Shown in pieces: positions 26,210-35,566 of a stretch of DNA of 64,000 bases (position 1 is the stretch's first letter; every line of letters starts with the position of its first letter). This DNA is from Lachnospiraceae bacterium (GTDB taxonomy: Bacteria; Bacillota; Clostridia; Lachnospirales; Lachnospiraceae): positions 27,679 to 91,678 of the forward strand of contig SVFQ01000011.1 of the NCBI GenBank assembly GCA_015056765.1, given 5' to 3'. The notes under the pieces were generated by a model. It saw only the letters and a program-made list of their open reading frames with translations, searched no databases and had not been told where the DNA came from. A program made the position numbers and the translations under genes.

Positions 26210-27754
26210 ATGGGTAGGGAGAGCCATGTAGATCTGTCTCAGACAGTGATAGCCATGCATGATATCGTGAAGAAGTTTGGCGATTTCACAGCCAATGACG
26301 GTATCAATCTAACAGTTCATAAAGGAGAGGTACATGCTATTCTCGGCGAGAATGGTGCTGGTAAATCCACTCTGATGAATGTTTTATACGGTCTATATAA
26401 ACCGACCAGCGGCTACATTGAAGTGGCAGGTAAAAAAGAGAATATCGATTCTCCGGAAAAAGCCATTGAGCTTGGTATCGGTATGGTACACCAGCACTTT
26501 ATGCTTGTACAGCCATTTACCGTTACAGAAAACATTATCTTAGGTATGGAGCCTACAAAGGGACTCCAGGTAGATCTAAAAAAAGCAAGAGAACAGGTTG
26601 TAGAATTATCTGAACGTTACGGCTTACAGGTAGATCCTGATGCGAAAATCGAGGACGTATCTGTAGGTATGCAGCAGCGTGTTGAAATCTTAAAGGTATT
26701 ATACCGTGGTGCTGATATCCTGATTTTGGATGAGCCTACTGCTTCTTTGACACCACAGGAAATCACCGAACTGATCGAAATCATTGGGCATCTGACAGCA
26801 GACGGTAAGTCCGTCATTCTGATTACACATAAATTAAAAGAAATCAAATCCTCTGCAGATTACTGCACCATTATTCGTCAGGGTAAATACATCCAGACGG
26901 TAAAAGTGGAAGAGGTAGACGAAAACGACTTAGCATCCATGATGGTAGGCCGAAATGTCAACTTCAAGGTAGATAAAAAAGAGCAGGAGCCGGGAGAGGT
27001 AGCCTTAGAAGTATCAAATGTACATGGTAATGATTACCGTAACATTGAGATTCTGAAAGGACTGAACCTGAAAGTACGTAAAGGCGAAATCGTTGGTCTC
27101 GCCGGCGTAGATGGCAATGGACAGACAGAGCTTGTAGAGATTATTACAGGTCTTCGTAAAGGAACCCAGGGCTCTGTAAAAGTAAACGGCAAAGAAGTAT
27201 TTAATTTATCTCCGAAGGAAATTTTCGATGCAGGTATCACCAGTATCCCTGCTGACCGTCAGAAACATGGTCTTGTATTACAGTTCTCCAATGCCGAGAA
27301 CCTGATTCTGCAGAACTTTGCAACACCGGAGTACTCCAAACACGGCGTATTAAAGAAAGACGTGATTAGAGCACATGCCACAGAGATGTTTGAGAAATTC
27401 GACATCAGACCAAGAGGTAAGGAACTTGCACCAAGCGGTACTTTATCCGGTGGTAATCAGCAGAAGGTAATCATCGCCAGAGAGATTACAAATGACTCTG
27501 ACGTACTGATTGCGGTAAACCCGACTCGTGGTTTGGACGTAGGTGCTATTGAGTACGTACACAAATACCTGGTAGAACAGAGAAATAAAGGCAAGGCAGT
27601 ATTGCTGGTATCCTTTGAATTAGATGAAATTATGAGTCTGTCTGATCAGATCGACGTCATCTTCGATGGCAAGATCGTAGGTCGCGTACCTGGAAAGGGC
27701 GCAGACGAGAATGAACTCGGACTGATGATGGCAGGGGGTGCGAACAATGGCTAA
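26210..27754 (+). CDS. Nucleoside ABC transporter ATP-binding protein (double ATPase)
   Basis: This 514-residue cytoplasmic ATPase has two nucleotide-binding halves. The first has an intact Walker A (GENGAGKST), the signature VSVGMQQRVEIL and Walker B LILDEPTASL. The second has a degenerate Walker A (GVDGNGQTE, lacking Lys) and the signature LSGGNQQKVIIAREI. This pattern is normal for the simple-sugar/nucleoside group (YufO/NupO-like). ATGGAGGG lies 7 nt before ATG 26210, which I prefer over ATG 26195 and 26204. Its end overlaps the start of the first permease by 8 nt. Confidence 0.92.
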   Translation: MGRESHVDLSQTVIAMHDIVKKFGDFTANDGINLTVHKGEVHAILGENGAGKSTLMNVLYGLYKPTSGYIEVAGKKENIDSPEKAIELGIGMVHQHFMLVQPFTVTENIILGMEPTKGLQVDLKKAREQVVELSERYGLQVDPDAKIEDVSVGMQQRVEILKVLYRGADILILDEPTASLTPQEITELIEIIGHLTADGKSVILITHKLKEIKSSADYCTIIRQGKYIQTVKVEEVDENDLASMMVGRNVNFKVDKKEQEPGEVALEVSNVHGNDYRNIEILKGLNLKVRKGEIVGLAGVDGNGQTELVEIITGLRKGTQGSVKVNGKEVFNLSPKEIFDAGITSIPADRQKHGLVLQFSNAENLILQNFATPEYSKHGVLKKDVIRAHATEMFEKFDIRPRGKELAPSGTLSGGNQQKVIIAREITNDSDVLIAVNPTRGLDVGAIEYVHKYLVEQRNKGKAVLLVSFELDEIMSLSDQIDVIFDGKIVGRVPGKGADENELGLMMAGGANNG

Positions 27755-28835
27755 TCAAGAGAAAAAACAATCCTTTGGAGAAAAGCTTCTCCGCACCGAC
27801 GTGCTTTACACATTAATTTGTATCGTAATTGGTTTCATTGTAGGTGCAATTCTTTTGGCACTGGCTGGCATTAGCCCGGCAGTTGCTTATGGCAAGCTGG
27901 TAGACGGTGTTTTCAGTAAGCCTAAATACGTGGTATGGTCCATCGTATATGCCACACCAATCATTTTAACCGGTTTGAGCGTAGCCTTCTCTTTCAAGAC
28001 TGGCGTCTTCAACATCGGTGCAGAAGGACAGTTTGTAGTTGGTTCTTTAGCAGCGGTATGCGTAGGTATCTTCTGTCCGCTACCAAAGCCACTACATATT
28101 TTGCTTTGCCTTTTGGCAGCAGCAGTAGCCGGCGGACTTTGGTCCATGCTGGTAGCAATCCTGAAAGTGAAACGTGGTATTAACGAAGTACTATCCTTCA
28201 TCATGTTTAACTGGATTGCATATTACTTATCCAACTATGTAGTAAACATCGGAGCCGTACATAAGACCGGTGAAGGTGAAGCAACCAAAGATATTTTGGA
28301 AACCGCGTCCATGACCTTTAAGACCGGTAATGCAGCTGTAGACAAATTCCTTGGAGGCGGTGCAAGCTACAGTATTGTATTTGCAGTATTGGCAGCTATT
28401 ATCATCGCATTCATTTTGGATAAGACCACACTGGGTTACAAGTTAAAAGCCGTAGGTTTTAACAAGCATGCTGCTCAGTATGGCGGTATTAATGCAAACA
28501 AAGAAATCCTGACAGCACTTACCATTTCCGGTATGCTTGCAGGTCTTGGTGGCGCTTGCCAGCTTATGGGTATGGGTAACCGTATCAGCCAGTTCTCCTC
28601 CCAGGAGATGTATGGCTTCCAGGGTATTACAGTAGCCCTGATTGCAAGCTCCAACCCGATTGGATGTATTTTCGCAGGCCTCTTCTATGGTGCTATGAAA
28701 TATGGCGGAACGAAGTTATCCCTTGTAAATGCGCCGAATGAAATCGTTAACATTATCATGGGAACCATTATCTTCTTCATTGCCATTGCACCGGCACTTA
28801 AAAAAGCGATTTTAAAAACGAGAGGAGGTAAATAA
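27747..28835 (+). CDS. Nucleoside ABC transporter permease 1 (YufP/NupP-like)
   Basis: This 362-residue membrane protein has about nine or ten hydrophobic segments and family motifs FNIGAEGQF and GFNKHAAQYGGINANKE. It forms the channel with the next gene product. ATG 27747 is preceded by CAGGGGG at 7 nt; the GTG at 27738 is less likely. Translation is probably coupled with the ATPase gene, which ends inside this gene. Confidence 0.9.
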   Translation: MANQEKKQSFGEKLLRTDVLYTLICIVIGFIVGAILLALAGISPAVAYGKLVDGVFSKPKYVVWSIVYATPIILTGLSVAFSFKTGVFNIGAEGQFVVGSLAAVCVGIFCPLPKPLHILLCLLAAAVAGGLWSMLVAILKVKRGINEVLSFIMFNWIAYYLSNYVVNIGAVHKTGEGEATKDILETASMTFKTGNAAVDKFLGGGASYSIVFAVLAAIIIAFILDKTTLGYKLKAVGFNKHAAQYGGINANKEILTALTISGMLAGLGGACQLMGMGNRISQFSSQEMYGFQGITVALIASSNPIGCIFAGLFYGAMKYGGTKLSLVNAPNEIVNIIMGTIIFFIAIAPALKKAILKTRGGK

Positions 28836-28837
28836 GA

Positions 28838-29770
28838 ATGGAATTTACAAAAGATCTTGGTTTATTGATTAACGCCATGATGACTTATACACCACCTCTT
28901 CTGTTAGCAGCGTTAGGCTCTTGTTTTTCAGAGCGAAGCGGTGTAATCAACATCGGTATTGAAGGTATGATGACAATCGGTGCTTTCGTAGGTGCCGCTA
29001 CAGCCCTTACCTTTGGAAATCCTTGGATTGCATTTTTGTGTGGTGGTTTGGCAGGTGCTTTGTTCGGACTGTTACATGCTATCGCATGTATCTCCTACCA
29101 GGCAGACCAGACCATTTCCGGTACCGCTATTAACTTCCTGGCACCGGGCCTTGCAGTATTCCTTTGCAAGACATTTTATGATAACTCTACAGATACACCT
29201 GCACTGCAGCCGTCTATGAAGTTACCGAAGTTTTTCGATGGTATCTTCCCGGTTGGTTCCTTTGGATATAATGCCATTTGTAACTACTCTGTAGCATACT
29301 TATCTATTCTGCTTGTACTGGTAATCTGGTTTGTATTCTATAAGACCAAATTCGGTATGAGACTTCGTGCTTGCGGTGAATCTCCGGAAGCTTGCGATAC
29401 CTTAGGTATTAATGTATATGGCGTTCGCTATGTATGTGTAATCCTTTCCGGCCTTTTGGCAGGATTTGGAGGTGCATACGTTACCTTGGCAACTGTTAGC
29501 CAGTTCAGACCAATCGTAATCGTAGGTCAGGGCTTTATGGCAATCGCCGCTGTTATTTTCGGTAAATTTAAACCTCAGGGCGCTATGTGGGCATGCCTCC
29601 TCTTTGGTCTTTGCAATGGTATCAAAGTATTGGCATCACAAGGAAATGCAGTTTCTCCAAACCTGATTTCCATGATTCCGTACGTTGTAACGATTCTGGC
29701 ACTGGTACTCTTTGTAGGTGCAGCCAGAGTTCCGGCAGCCAACGGTAGACCATTTGAAAAAGCGAAGTAA
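28838..29770 (+). CDS. Nucleoside ABC transporter permease 2 (YufQ/NupQ-like)
   Basis: This 310-residue membrane protein begins two bases after the stop of permease 1, with AGGAGG in the preceding coding end. The motif [14 protein letters not shown] parallels the NIGAEGQF motif of permease 1, and [20 protein letters not shown] is typical of this family. About eight to nine membrane segments are predicted. Confidence 0.9.
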   Translation: MEFTKDLGLLINAMMTYTPPLLLAALGSCFSERSGVINIGIEGMMTIGAFVGAATALTFGNPWIAFLCGGLAGALFGLLHAIACISYQADQTISGTAINFLAPGLAVFLCKTFYDNSTDTPALQPSMKLPKFFDGIFPVGSFGYNAICNYSVAYLSILLVLVIWFVFYKTKFGMRLRACGESPEACDTLGINVYGVRYVCVILSGLLAGFGGAYVTLATVSQFRPIVIVGQGFMAIAAVIFGKFKPQGAMWACLLFGLCNGIKVLASQGNAVSPNLISMIPYVVTILALVLFVGAARVPAANGRPFEKAK

Positions 29771-29792
29771 TAGTTTCGAAAAGGAAAGAGTT

Positions 29793-30434
29793 ATGTTAGA
29801 TTCTAAATTATTTGATCATACTTTATTAAAGGCAGATGCTACATCTGCACAGATTGATAAGATTTGTGACGAAGCAAAACAGTATAATTTTGCTTCCGTA
29901 TGTGTAAATTCTTACTACACAGCCAGAGTTCGTAAGAACTTAGAAGGCACTTCTGTTATGACTTGTACTGTAGTAGGTTTCCCTCTGGGCCAGATGTCCA
30001 CCAAAGCAAAGGCAGCTGAGACCAAAATCGCCGTAGAAGACGGTGCACAGGAAATCGATATGGTAATCAACGTAGGCGCATTAAAAGAAAAAGCTTACGA
30101 TGTAGTATTGGAAGATATCAAAGCAGTAAAGGCTGCATGCGGAGATGCACACTTAAAAGTCATCATCGAAACATGTCTTCTGACCGATGAAGAAAAAGTG
30201 AAAGCTTGCGAACTTTCCAAAGAAGCAAAGGCAGATTTTGTTAAGACATCTACCGGTTTCTCCACAGGCGGAGCAAAACCTGAAGATGTAGCACTTATGA
30301 GAAAAACTGTAGGCGATACCATGGGCGTAAAGGCATCCGGCGGTATCCACACCACCCAGGAAGCAGAAAGTATGGTAAATGCTGGTGCAAATAGACTTGG
30401 TACCAGTGCTACCATCGCAATTATGGGTAACTAA
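29793..30434 (+). CDS. deoC: Deoxyribose-phosphate aldolase
   Basis: DeoC splits deoxyribose 5-phosphate into glyceraldehyde 3-phosphate and acetaldehyde, completing deoxynucleoside breakdown. The 213-residue protein shows [23 protein letters not shown], and the Schiff-base Lys151 in [12 protein letters not shown], then VKASGGI. ATG 29793 has AAAGGAAAG upstream; the longer frame starts inside the permease gene. Its place after a nucleoside importer fits catabolism of imported deoxynucleosides. It overlaps tdk by one base (TAATG). Confidence 0.95.
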   Translation: MLDSKLFDHTLLKADATSAQIDKICDEAKQYNFASVCVNSYYTARVRKNLEGTSVMTCTVVGFPLGQMSTKAKAAETKIAVEDGAQEIDMVINVGALKEKAYDVVLEDIKAVKAACGDAHLKVIIETCLLTDEEKVKACELSKEAKADFVKTSTGFSTGGAKPEDVALMRKTVGDTMGVKASGGIHTTQEAESMVNAGANRLGTSATIAIMGN

Positions 30435-31012
30435 TGGCAAAACTATATTTTCGCCACGGCGCAATGGGTAGTTCCAAGACTGCCAATGCGCTGATGGTGG
30501 AGTATAACTATTATGAGCGAGGAAAAAAGGCACTTCTTCTGAAACCTCAGTTGGACAATCGAGATGGCGAAGCCATCATCAAGAGTCGGATGGGATTGCA
30601 GAAGCAGTGCCGCTTTGTTGAGGAATTTGTGCAGATGTCCGACGAGGTCATTTCTGGGTATGATTGCGTCATAGTCGACGAAGCGCAGTTCTGCAAAAAG
30701 TCAGATATCGAATTTTTTGTACATGTGGTAGATGAAGTGGGGATTCCTGTCATTTGCTACGGTCTACGTACAGATTTTAGAAGAGAGCTTTTTGAAGGCT
30801 CTATGTGGCTACTGGCTTGGGCAGATGTCATAGAAGAAATCAAGACAGTCTGCTGGTGCGGTCAGGGAGCTTGCTGCAACACCCGTATCGGAGAAGATGG
30901 AAAAGTAATCAAAGACGGAAGTCAGGTGCTTCTGGGGGCAAACGATAAGTATGTGGCCCTTTGCAGAAAGCACTACAAAGAAGAAAACATCGGACCTGGC
31001 TTAAGGGTCTAG
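30434..31012 (+). CDS. tdk: Thymidine kinase
   Basis: Tdk phosphorylates thymidine (and deoxyuridine) for salvage. The 192-residue type II enzyme has the P-loop HGAMGSSKT (residues 8-16), VIVDEAQF with the catalytic Glu region, YGLRTDFRRELFEGS, and zinc-binding cysteines in VCWCGQGACCNTR and ALCRKHY. It starts on the last base of the deoC stop codon, so the two are translationally coupled. Confidence 0.95.
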   Translation: MAKLYFRHGAMGSSKTANALMVEYNYYERGKKALLLKPQLDNRDGEAIIKSRMGLQKQCRFVEEFVQMSDEVISGYDCVIVDEAQFCKKSDIEFFVHVVDEVGIPVICYGLRTDFRRELFEGSMWLLAWADVIEEIKTVCWCGQGACCNTRIGEDGKVIKDGSQVLLGANDKYVALCRKHYKEENIGPGLRV

Positions 31013-31033
31013 AGAAAATGAGTAGAGTATAAT

Positions 31034-31912
31034 ATGGTTCGAATTATCGTAACATCCGTAGCGGATATTCAAAAAGAAGAAGCCCAAAAGCTGGGGCTAA
31101 AGGTACTGCCCATTCAAATCTGGATTGATCAGACAAGCTATTTGGACGGGGAGACCATAGAGCCGGCGCAGCTGCTTTTGGCTATGCAGGAAGGCGGACA
31201 TGTGATCAATACAAGACATGTACCACCGGATGAATTGGAAAAAGCTTTTTTGGAAGCGGTAGAAGCCGGAGAAGAAGTACTGTTCTTTTCTGACTCGGAA
31301 CGCTACTCCAGCAATATGCTGGCCGCTGATGTGGCGAGAAGTAGCGTGCTGGAGAAGTATCCGACAGCTGAGATCCAGTTACTAAATAGCAAAAATGCTT
31401 CTGCAGGATATCAGTTAATGGCCAGAAAACTTGCAAGACTTTCGTCAGAAGGCAAATCAATGAAGGAAATCTTGAAAGCGGCAAAGTATTACATGGAACA
31501 CATTCACCATACATTTGTGATTTCTCCGGATGCAGGCTTTAATAATGCAAAAGGAAAACTGGCGCATTTGCTGGGTGCAGTAGGAGAGCAGCTGGATGTG
31601 AAGTATGCATTTGCTTTTAATCCGGAAGGAGAAGCAGAGCAGCTGATTCCATTATCTATTTCCGGAAACCGTCATGTAGAAGAATGGCTCTTGGAATCCA
31701 TCAAAGAAAAATACGGTGATTTGGAAAACCAGGAAGTCGTGTTCGTCCATGGAATCAATACAAAGGTGGATGAGACGCTTTTGGAGAAGGTGGAAAAACA
31801 GTTAAAACCCAGAATAATCCATGCAGGGGTGGCAGGATGCGCTGTAAGTGCCAATACCGGAACGGATTTTTTGGCAGGAGCCTATTTAGATGCTCTTGAC
31901 ATTTTCGAATAG
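31034..31912 (+). CDS. DegV family protein, divergent
   Basis: This 292-residue protein has the DegV two-domain layout, with a Rossmann-like N-terminal domain and a C-terminal fatty-acid-pocket domain (FVISPDAGFNNAKGKLAHLLG). DegV/FakB proteins carry a fatty acid for phosphorylation by FakA. Here the usual TDSTADL loop reads VTSVADI (one residue shorter), the TSQPSP region reads NTRHVPPDEL, and the SSxLSGTYxSA motif reads FFSDSERYSSNMLAA. Fatty-acid head-group contacts may therefore be lost or changed. The ribosome binding site is weak. It follows tdk by 21 nt and ends just before the ileS T-box. Confidence 0.75.
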   Translation: MVRIIVTSVADIQKEEAQKLGLKVLPIQIWIDQTSYLDGETIEPAQLLLAMQEGGHVINTRHVPPDELEKAFLEAVEAGEEVLFFSDSERYSSNMLAADVARSSVLEKYPTAEIQLLNSKNASAGYQLMARKLARLSSEGKSMKEILKAAKYYMEHIHHTFVISPDAGFNNAKGKLAHLLGAVGEQLDVKYAFAFNPEGEAEQLIPLSISGNRHVEEWLLESIKEKYGDLENQEVVFVHGINTKVDETLLEKVEKQLKPRIIHAGVAGCAVSANTGTDFLAGAYLDALDIFE

Positions 31913-31934
31913 ATGACCGATAATCGAAAAGAAC

Positions 31935-32200
31935 TGAATACTTATACGAAAAGCGATGACGAAGACAGTAGATAGGATGAGAAAGGCCTAGCGAGTCGGT
32001 GATGGTGAAAGACCGATGCGAGTATGATTCTATTGAATATCACTTCCAAGCTGCAAATCGAAAGAATACAAGTAGAGGATGCCGCAGACCTGCGTTAAAG
32101 GCAACTGTATGAAGCCCATTGGGAAAGTACAGAGCTGTATAAGGTGGTAACGAAACTATAAGCTTCGTCCTTTACAGGACGGAGCTTTTTTTATGCTTTA
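31935..32200 (+). promoter_or_regulatory. T-box riboswitch (Ile-specific) upstream of ileS
   Basis: The 305-nt gap before ileS is a T-box leader. Stem I begins near AAGCGATGACGAAGACAG (31950-31967) and includes GGTGATGGTGAAAGACCG. The specifier is read as ATC (Ile) at 32039-32041 in GAATATCACTTCC. The T-box core AAGGTGGTAACG is at 32141-32152; its TGGT can pair with an ACCA tRNA end. The terminator AAGCTTCGTCCT / AGGACGGAGCTT with a T run follows (about 32160-32193). Uncharged tRNA-Ile should favour the antiterminator and raise IleRS synthesis. Confidence 0.93.
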
Positions 32201-32217
32201 GAGAAAGGGAGAACGCC

Positions 32218-35200
32218 ATGTATCAAAAAGTAGACAAAAACTCGACCTTCGTGGAAAGAGAAAAGGAAGTGGTATCTTTCTGGAAAGAAAATAACATCTT
32301 CCAGAAATCTATCGATTCCAGAAAAGAAGGCCCAACTTATACCTTCTATGATGGACCACCTACCGCTAACGGTAAGCCACATATCGGACACGTTTTAACT
32401 CGTGTTATCAAAGATATGATTCCAAGATATCGTACCATGAAAGGTTACATGGTACCTCGTAAAGCGGGATGGGATACCCACGGCCTTCCGGTAGAATTGG
32501 AAGTTGAGAAGCTTTTAGGTATCAACGGAAAAGAGCAGATTGAAGAGTATGGTCTGGATCCATTCGTACGGAAATGTAAAGAATCTGTTTGGAAATACAA
32601 AGGAATGTGGGAAGAATTTTCTGACACAGTTGGTTTCTGGGCAGATATGGATGACCCATATGTCACCTATGATGATAATTTCATCGAATCCGAATGGTGG
32701 GCATTAAAGCAGATTTGGGATAAAGGCCTTTTATACAAAGGATTTAAAATCGTACCTTATTGCCCTCGCTGCGGTACCCCTCTTTCTTCTCACGAAGTAG
32801 CACAGGGATACAAGACTCTGAAGGAAAGAACTGCTGTCGTAAGATTCAAGATCAAGGGAGAGGATGCTTACTTCTTAGCATGGACCACCACACCTTGGAC
32901 ACTGGCATCCAACATTGCTCTTTGCGTAAACCCGGAAGAAACTTATGTAAAGGTTAAAGCAGCAGACGGATATACCTATATCCTGGCACAGGCTCTTGCG
33001 GACAATATCTTGGGCGGTATTGAAAGAGAAGAAGGCAAGGCTGCATATGAAGTGCTTGAGACCTACAAAGGTAAAGACCTAGAGTACAAAGAGTATGAGC
33101 CACTTTATCAGTGTGCCGCAGATGCCGTAGAGAAGCAGCATAAGAAAGCATTCTTCGTATATTGTGATGATTACGTAACCATGTCCGACGGTACCGGTAT
33201 CGTACATATCGCTCCTGCATTTGGTGAGGACGATGCCAGAGTTGGTCGTAAATATGATGCTCCTTTCGTACAGATGGTAGATGAGCACGGTGTCATGAAA
33301 GAGGAGACTCCTTTTGCCGGCATGCGCGCTAAGCCTACTCAGAAGGAAATCGATGCAGGTGCGATCAACTGCGACCCTGAAGTATTGAAGGAACTGGATC
33401 AGAGAGGCATTCTCTTCTCCGCTCCTAAGGTAGAGCATGATTATCCGCACTGCTGGAGATGCGATACACCGCTTCTTTACTTTGCGCGTGAGTCCTGGTT
33501 TATCAAAATGACAGAAGTCAGAGATGACCTGGTAAAGAATAACAATACAGTTAACTGGATTCCACAGTCTATCGGTGAAGGTAGATTTGGTAACTGGTTA
33601 GAGAACATCCAGGATTGGGGTATTTCCCGTAACAGATACTGGGGTACACCACTGAATATCTGGGAATGCCCGGATTGTGGTGAGAGAATCTCCATCGGTT
33701 CCAAAGCAGAACTGGCTGAAAAGAGCGGTAACCCGGATGCCTTGAATGTAGAGCTTCATAGACCATACATCGATGAAATCACTTGCAAGTGTGAGAAATG
33801 CGGCGGCACCATGAAACGTGTACCGGAAGTAATCGACTGCTGGTTTGACTCTGGTGCGATGCCATTTGCACAGCATCACTATCCATTTGAAAATAAAGAC
33901 TTATTTGAGAAGCAGTTCCCGGCACAGTTTATCTCAGAAGCTGTAGACCAGACTCGTGGATGGTTCTACTCCCTGATGGCTGAGTCCACCTTGCTTTTCA
34001 ATAAAGCACCTTATGAAAATGTCATCGTATTGGGTCTTGTGCTGGATGAAAATGGCCAAAAGATGAGTAAGAGTAAAGGGAACTCTGTAGATCCTATGGC
34101 TGCATTGCAGACCTTAGGCGCAGATGCAATCCGTTGGTATTTCTATATCAACTCTGCACCATGGCTACCTAGCAGATTCCATGATAAAGCCGTAATCGAA
34201 GGCCAGAATAAGTTCCTCGGTACCTTATGGAACACCTATGCATTCTACGTATTATACGCAGAAATCGACAACTTCGACCCGACCAAATACAGCTTGAACT
34301 ATGACAAGCTTCCTGTTATGGATAAATGGCTCCTGTCCAAGTTAAATACTGCTGTAAAGGAAGTAGATAACAACCTAGAGAATTATCGTATCCCTGAAGC
34401 TGCAAAAGTACTGGATACCTTCGTAGATGAAATGAGTAACTGGTACGTACGTCGTTCTCGTGATCGTTTCTGGGCAAAAGGTATGGAAGAAGACAAAGTC
34501 AATGCTTACATGACATTGTACACAGCACTTTCTACCATTGCGAAAGCAGCAGCACCTATGGTACCTTTCATCACAGAGGAAATCTACCAGAATATCGTAA
34601 GAAGCGTAGACCACAATGCACCGGAGTCCATTCACTTATGCGACTTCCCTGTAGTCAATGAAGCTTTCATTGACAAAGACTTAGAAGCAAACATGGAAGA
34701 AGTTTTGACCATGGTAGTGCTTGGTCGTGCAGGACGTAACGAAGGTGGTATCAAGAACCGTCAGCCTTTGGGCAACATGATGGTAAAAGCAGAACGTGAA
34801 TTACCGGAATTCTTCCAGGAAATCGTTCGTGAAGAACTGAATGTGAAGAAAATCACCTTTACAGATGATGTAGCAGAATTCAGCGGCTATCAGTTCAAAC
34901 CGCAGCTTCGTACAGTAGGACCGAAATATGGTAAACAGCTTGGCGGTATCAAGAAATACTTGGAAGAAGTAGATGGTAACGCAGCTATGGACCAGTTAAA
35001 GAGCGAAGGCAAGATTAGCTTTGATGTAGATGGTACAACAGTAGAGCTTGCGGAGGAAGATTTATTGATCTCTACCAAACAGGTAGAAGGTTATGTGGCT
35101 GAGTCTGACAAAGGTGTCACTGTCGTTCTGGATAAGACAATTACAGAAGAACTTCGTAAAGAAGGCTATGTACTGGAAGTCATCAGCAAAATCCAGACCA

Positions 35201-35436
35201 TGAGAAAAGAATTCGACTATGAAGTAACAGATCATATCAAAGTTGGATTTGATTTCACAGAAGATACCAAAGAGTCTGAAGAATTGCAGTCTGCAGTGAA
35301 AGAAGCTTGGGCTTCTGTAGCAACAAAGGTTCTTGCAGAAGGTGAATTCTCAGCTAACACACTTGACCATGCTGACTTGGTAAAAGTTTGGGATGTCAAT
35401 GGTGTCAAAGTAGAAATCTCTGTAGCAAAAGCCTAA
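32218..35436 (+). CDS. ileS: Isoleucyl-tRNA synthetase, long (type 2-like) form
   Basis: IleRS charges tRNA-Ile. The class I motifs are intact: HIGH (His55-His58 in GKPHIGHV) and KMSKS (Lys615-Ser619). The editing domain lies between them, with WTTTPWTL. At 1072 residues, with VPYCPRCGTPLSSHEVAQGYK and no C-terminal Cys-pair zinc finger, it resembles the type 2 (eukaryote-like) IleRS seen in many Clostridia, rather than the about 920-residue type 1. Type 2 enzymes are generally less sensitive to mupirocin; that property is inferred here. A T-box leader controls it and a terminator follows. Confidence 0.94.
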   Translation: MYQKVDKNSTFVEREKEVVSFWKENNIFQKSIDSRKEGPTYTFYDGPPTANGKPHIGHVLTRVIKDMIPRYRTMKGYMVPRKAGWDTHGLPVELEVEKLLGINGKEQIEEYGLDPFVRKCKESVWKYKGMWEEFSDTVGFWADMDDPYVTYDDNFIESEWWALKQIWDKGLLYKGFKIVPYCPRCGTPLSSHEVAQGYKTLKERTAVVRFKIKGEDAYFLAWTTTPWTLASNIALCVNPEETYVKVKAADGYTYILAQALADNILGGIEREEGKAAYEVLETYKGKDLEYKEYEPLYQCAADAVEKQHKKAFFVYCDDYVTMSDGTGIVHIAPAFGEDDARVGRKYDAPFVQMVDEHGVMKEETPFAGMRAKPTQKEIDAGAINCDPEVLKELDQRGILFSAPKVEHDYPHCWRCDTPLLYFARESWFIKMTEVRDDLVKNNNTVNWIPQSIGEGRFGNWLENIQDWGISRNRYWGTPLNIWECPDCGERISIGSKAELAEKSGNPDALNVELHRPYIDEITCKCEKCGGTMKRVPEVIDCWFDSGAMPFAQHHYPFENKDLFEKQFPAQFISEAVDQTRGWFYSLMAESTLLFNKAPYENVIVLGLVLDENGQKMSKSKGNSVDPMAALQTLGADAIRWYFYINSAPWLPSRFHDKAVIEGQNKFLGTLWNTYAFYVLYAEIDNFDPTKYSLNYDKLPVMDKWLLSKLNTAVKEVDNNLENYRIPEAAKVLDTFVDEMSNWYVRRSRDRFWAKGMEEDKVNAYMTLYTALSTIAKAAAPMVPFITEEIYQNIVRSVDHNAPESIHLCDFPVVNEAFIDKDLEANMEEVLTMVVLGRAGRNEGGIKNRQPLGNMMVKAERELPEFFQEIVREELNVKKITFTDDVAEFSGYQFKPQLRTVGPKYGKQLGGIKKYLEEVDGNAAMDQLKSEGKISFDVDGTTVELAEEDLLISTKQVEGYVAESDKGVTVVLDKTITEELRKEGYVLEVISKIQTMRKEFDYEVTDHIKVGFDFTEDTKESEELQSAVKEAWASVATKVLAEGEFSANTLDHADLVKVWDVNGVKVEISVAKA

Positions 35437-35472
35437 AAATACGAAACTAGCCCCTTTCCGGGGAATCGCATT

Positions 35473-35507
35473 AACACCCGCCGTGAATATCACAGGCGGG
35501 TGTTTTT
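35473..35507 (+). terminator. Rho-independent terminator after ileS
   Basis: AACACCCGCC pairs perfectly with GGCGGGTGTT, followed by TTTT. A small CCCC/GGGG hairpin precedes it at 35451-35463. Confidence 0.88.
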
Positions 35508-35566
35508 GTGATATGATAAAGATGTGTTTGTAGAAGCTTTTTAGTCATTCTAAAGGGGAGAATATC

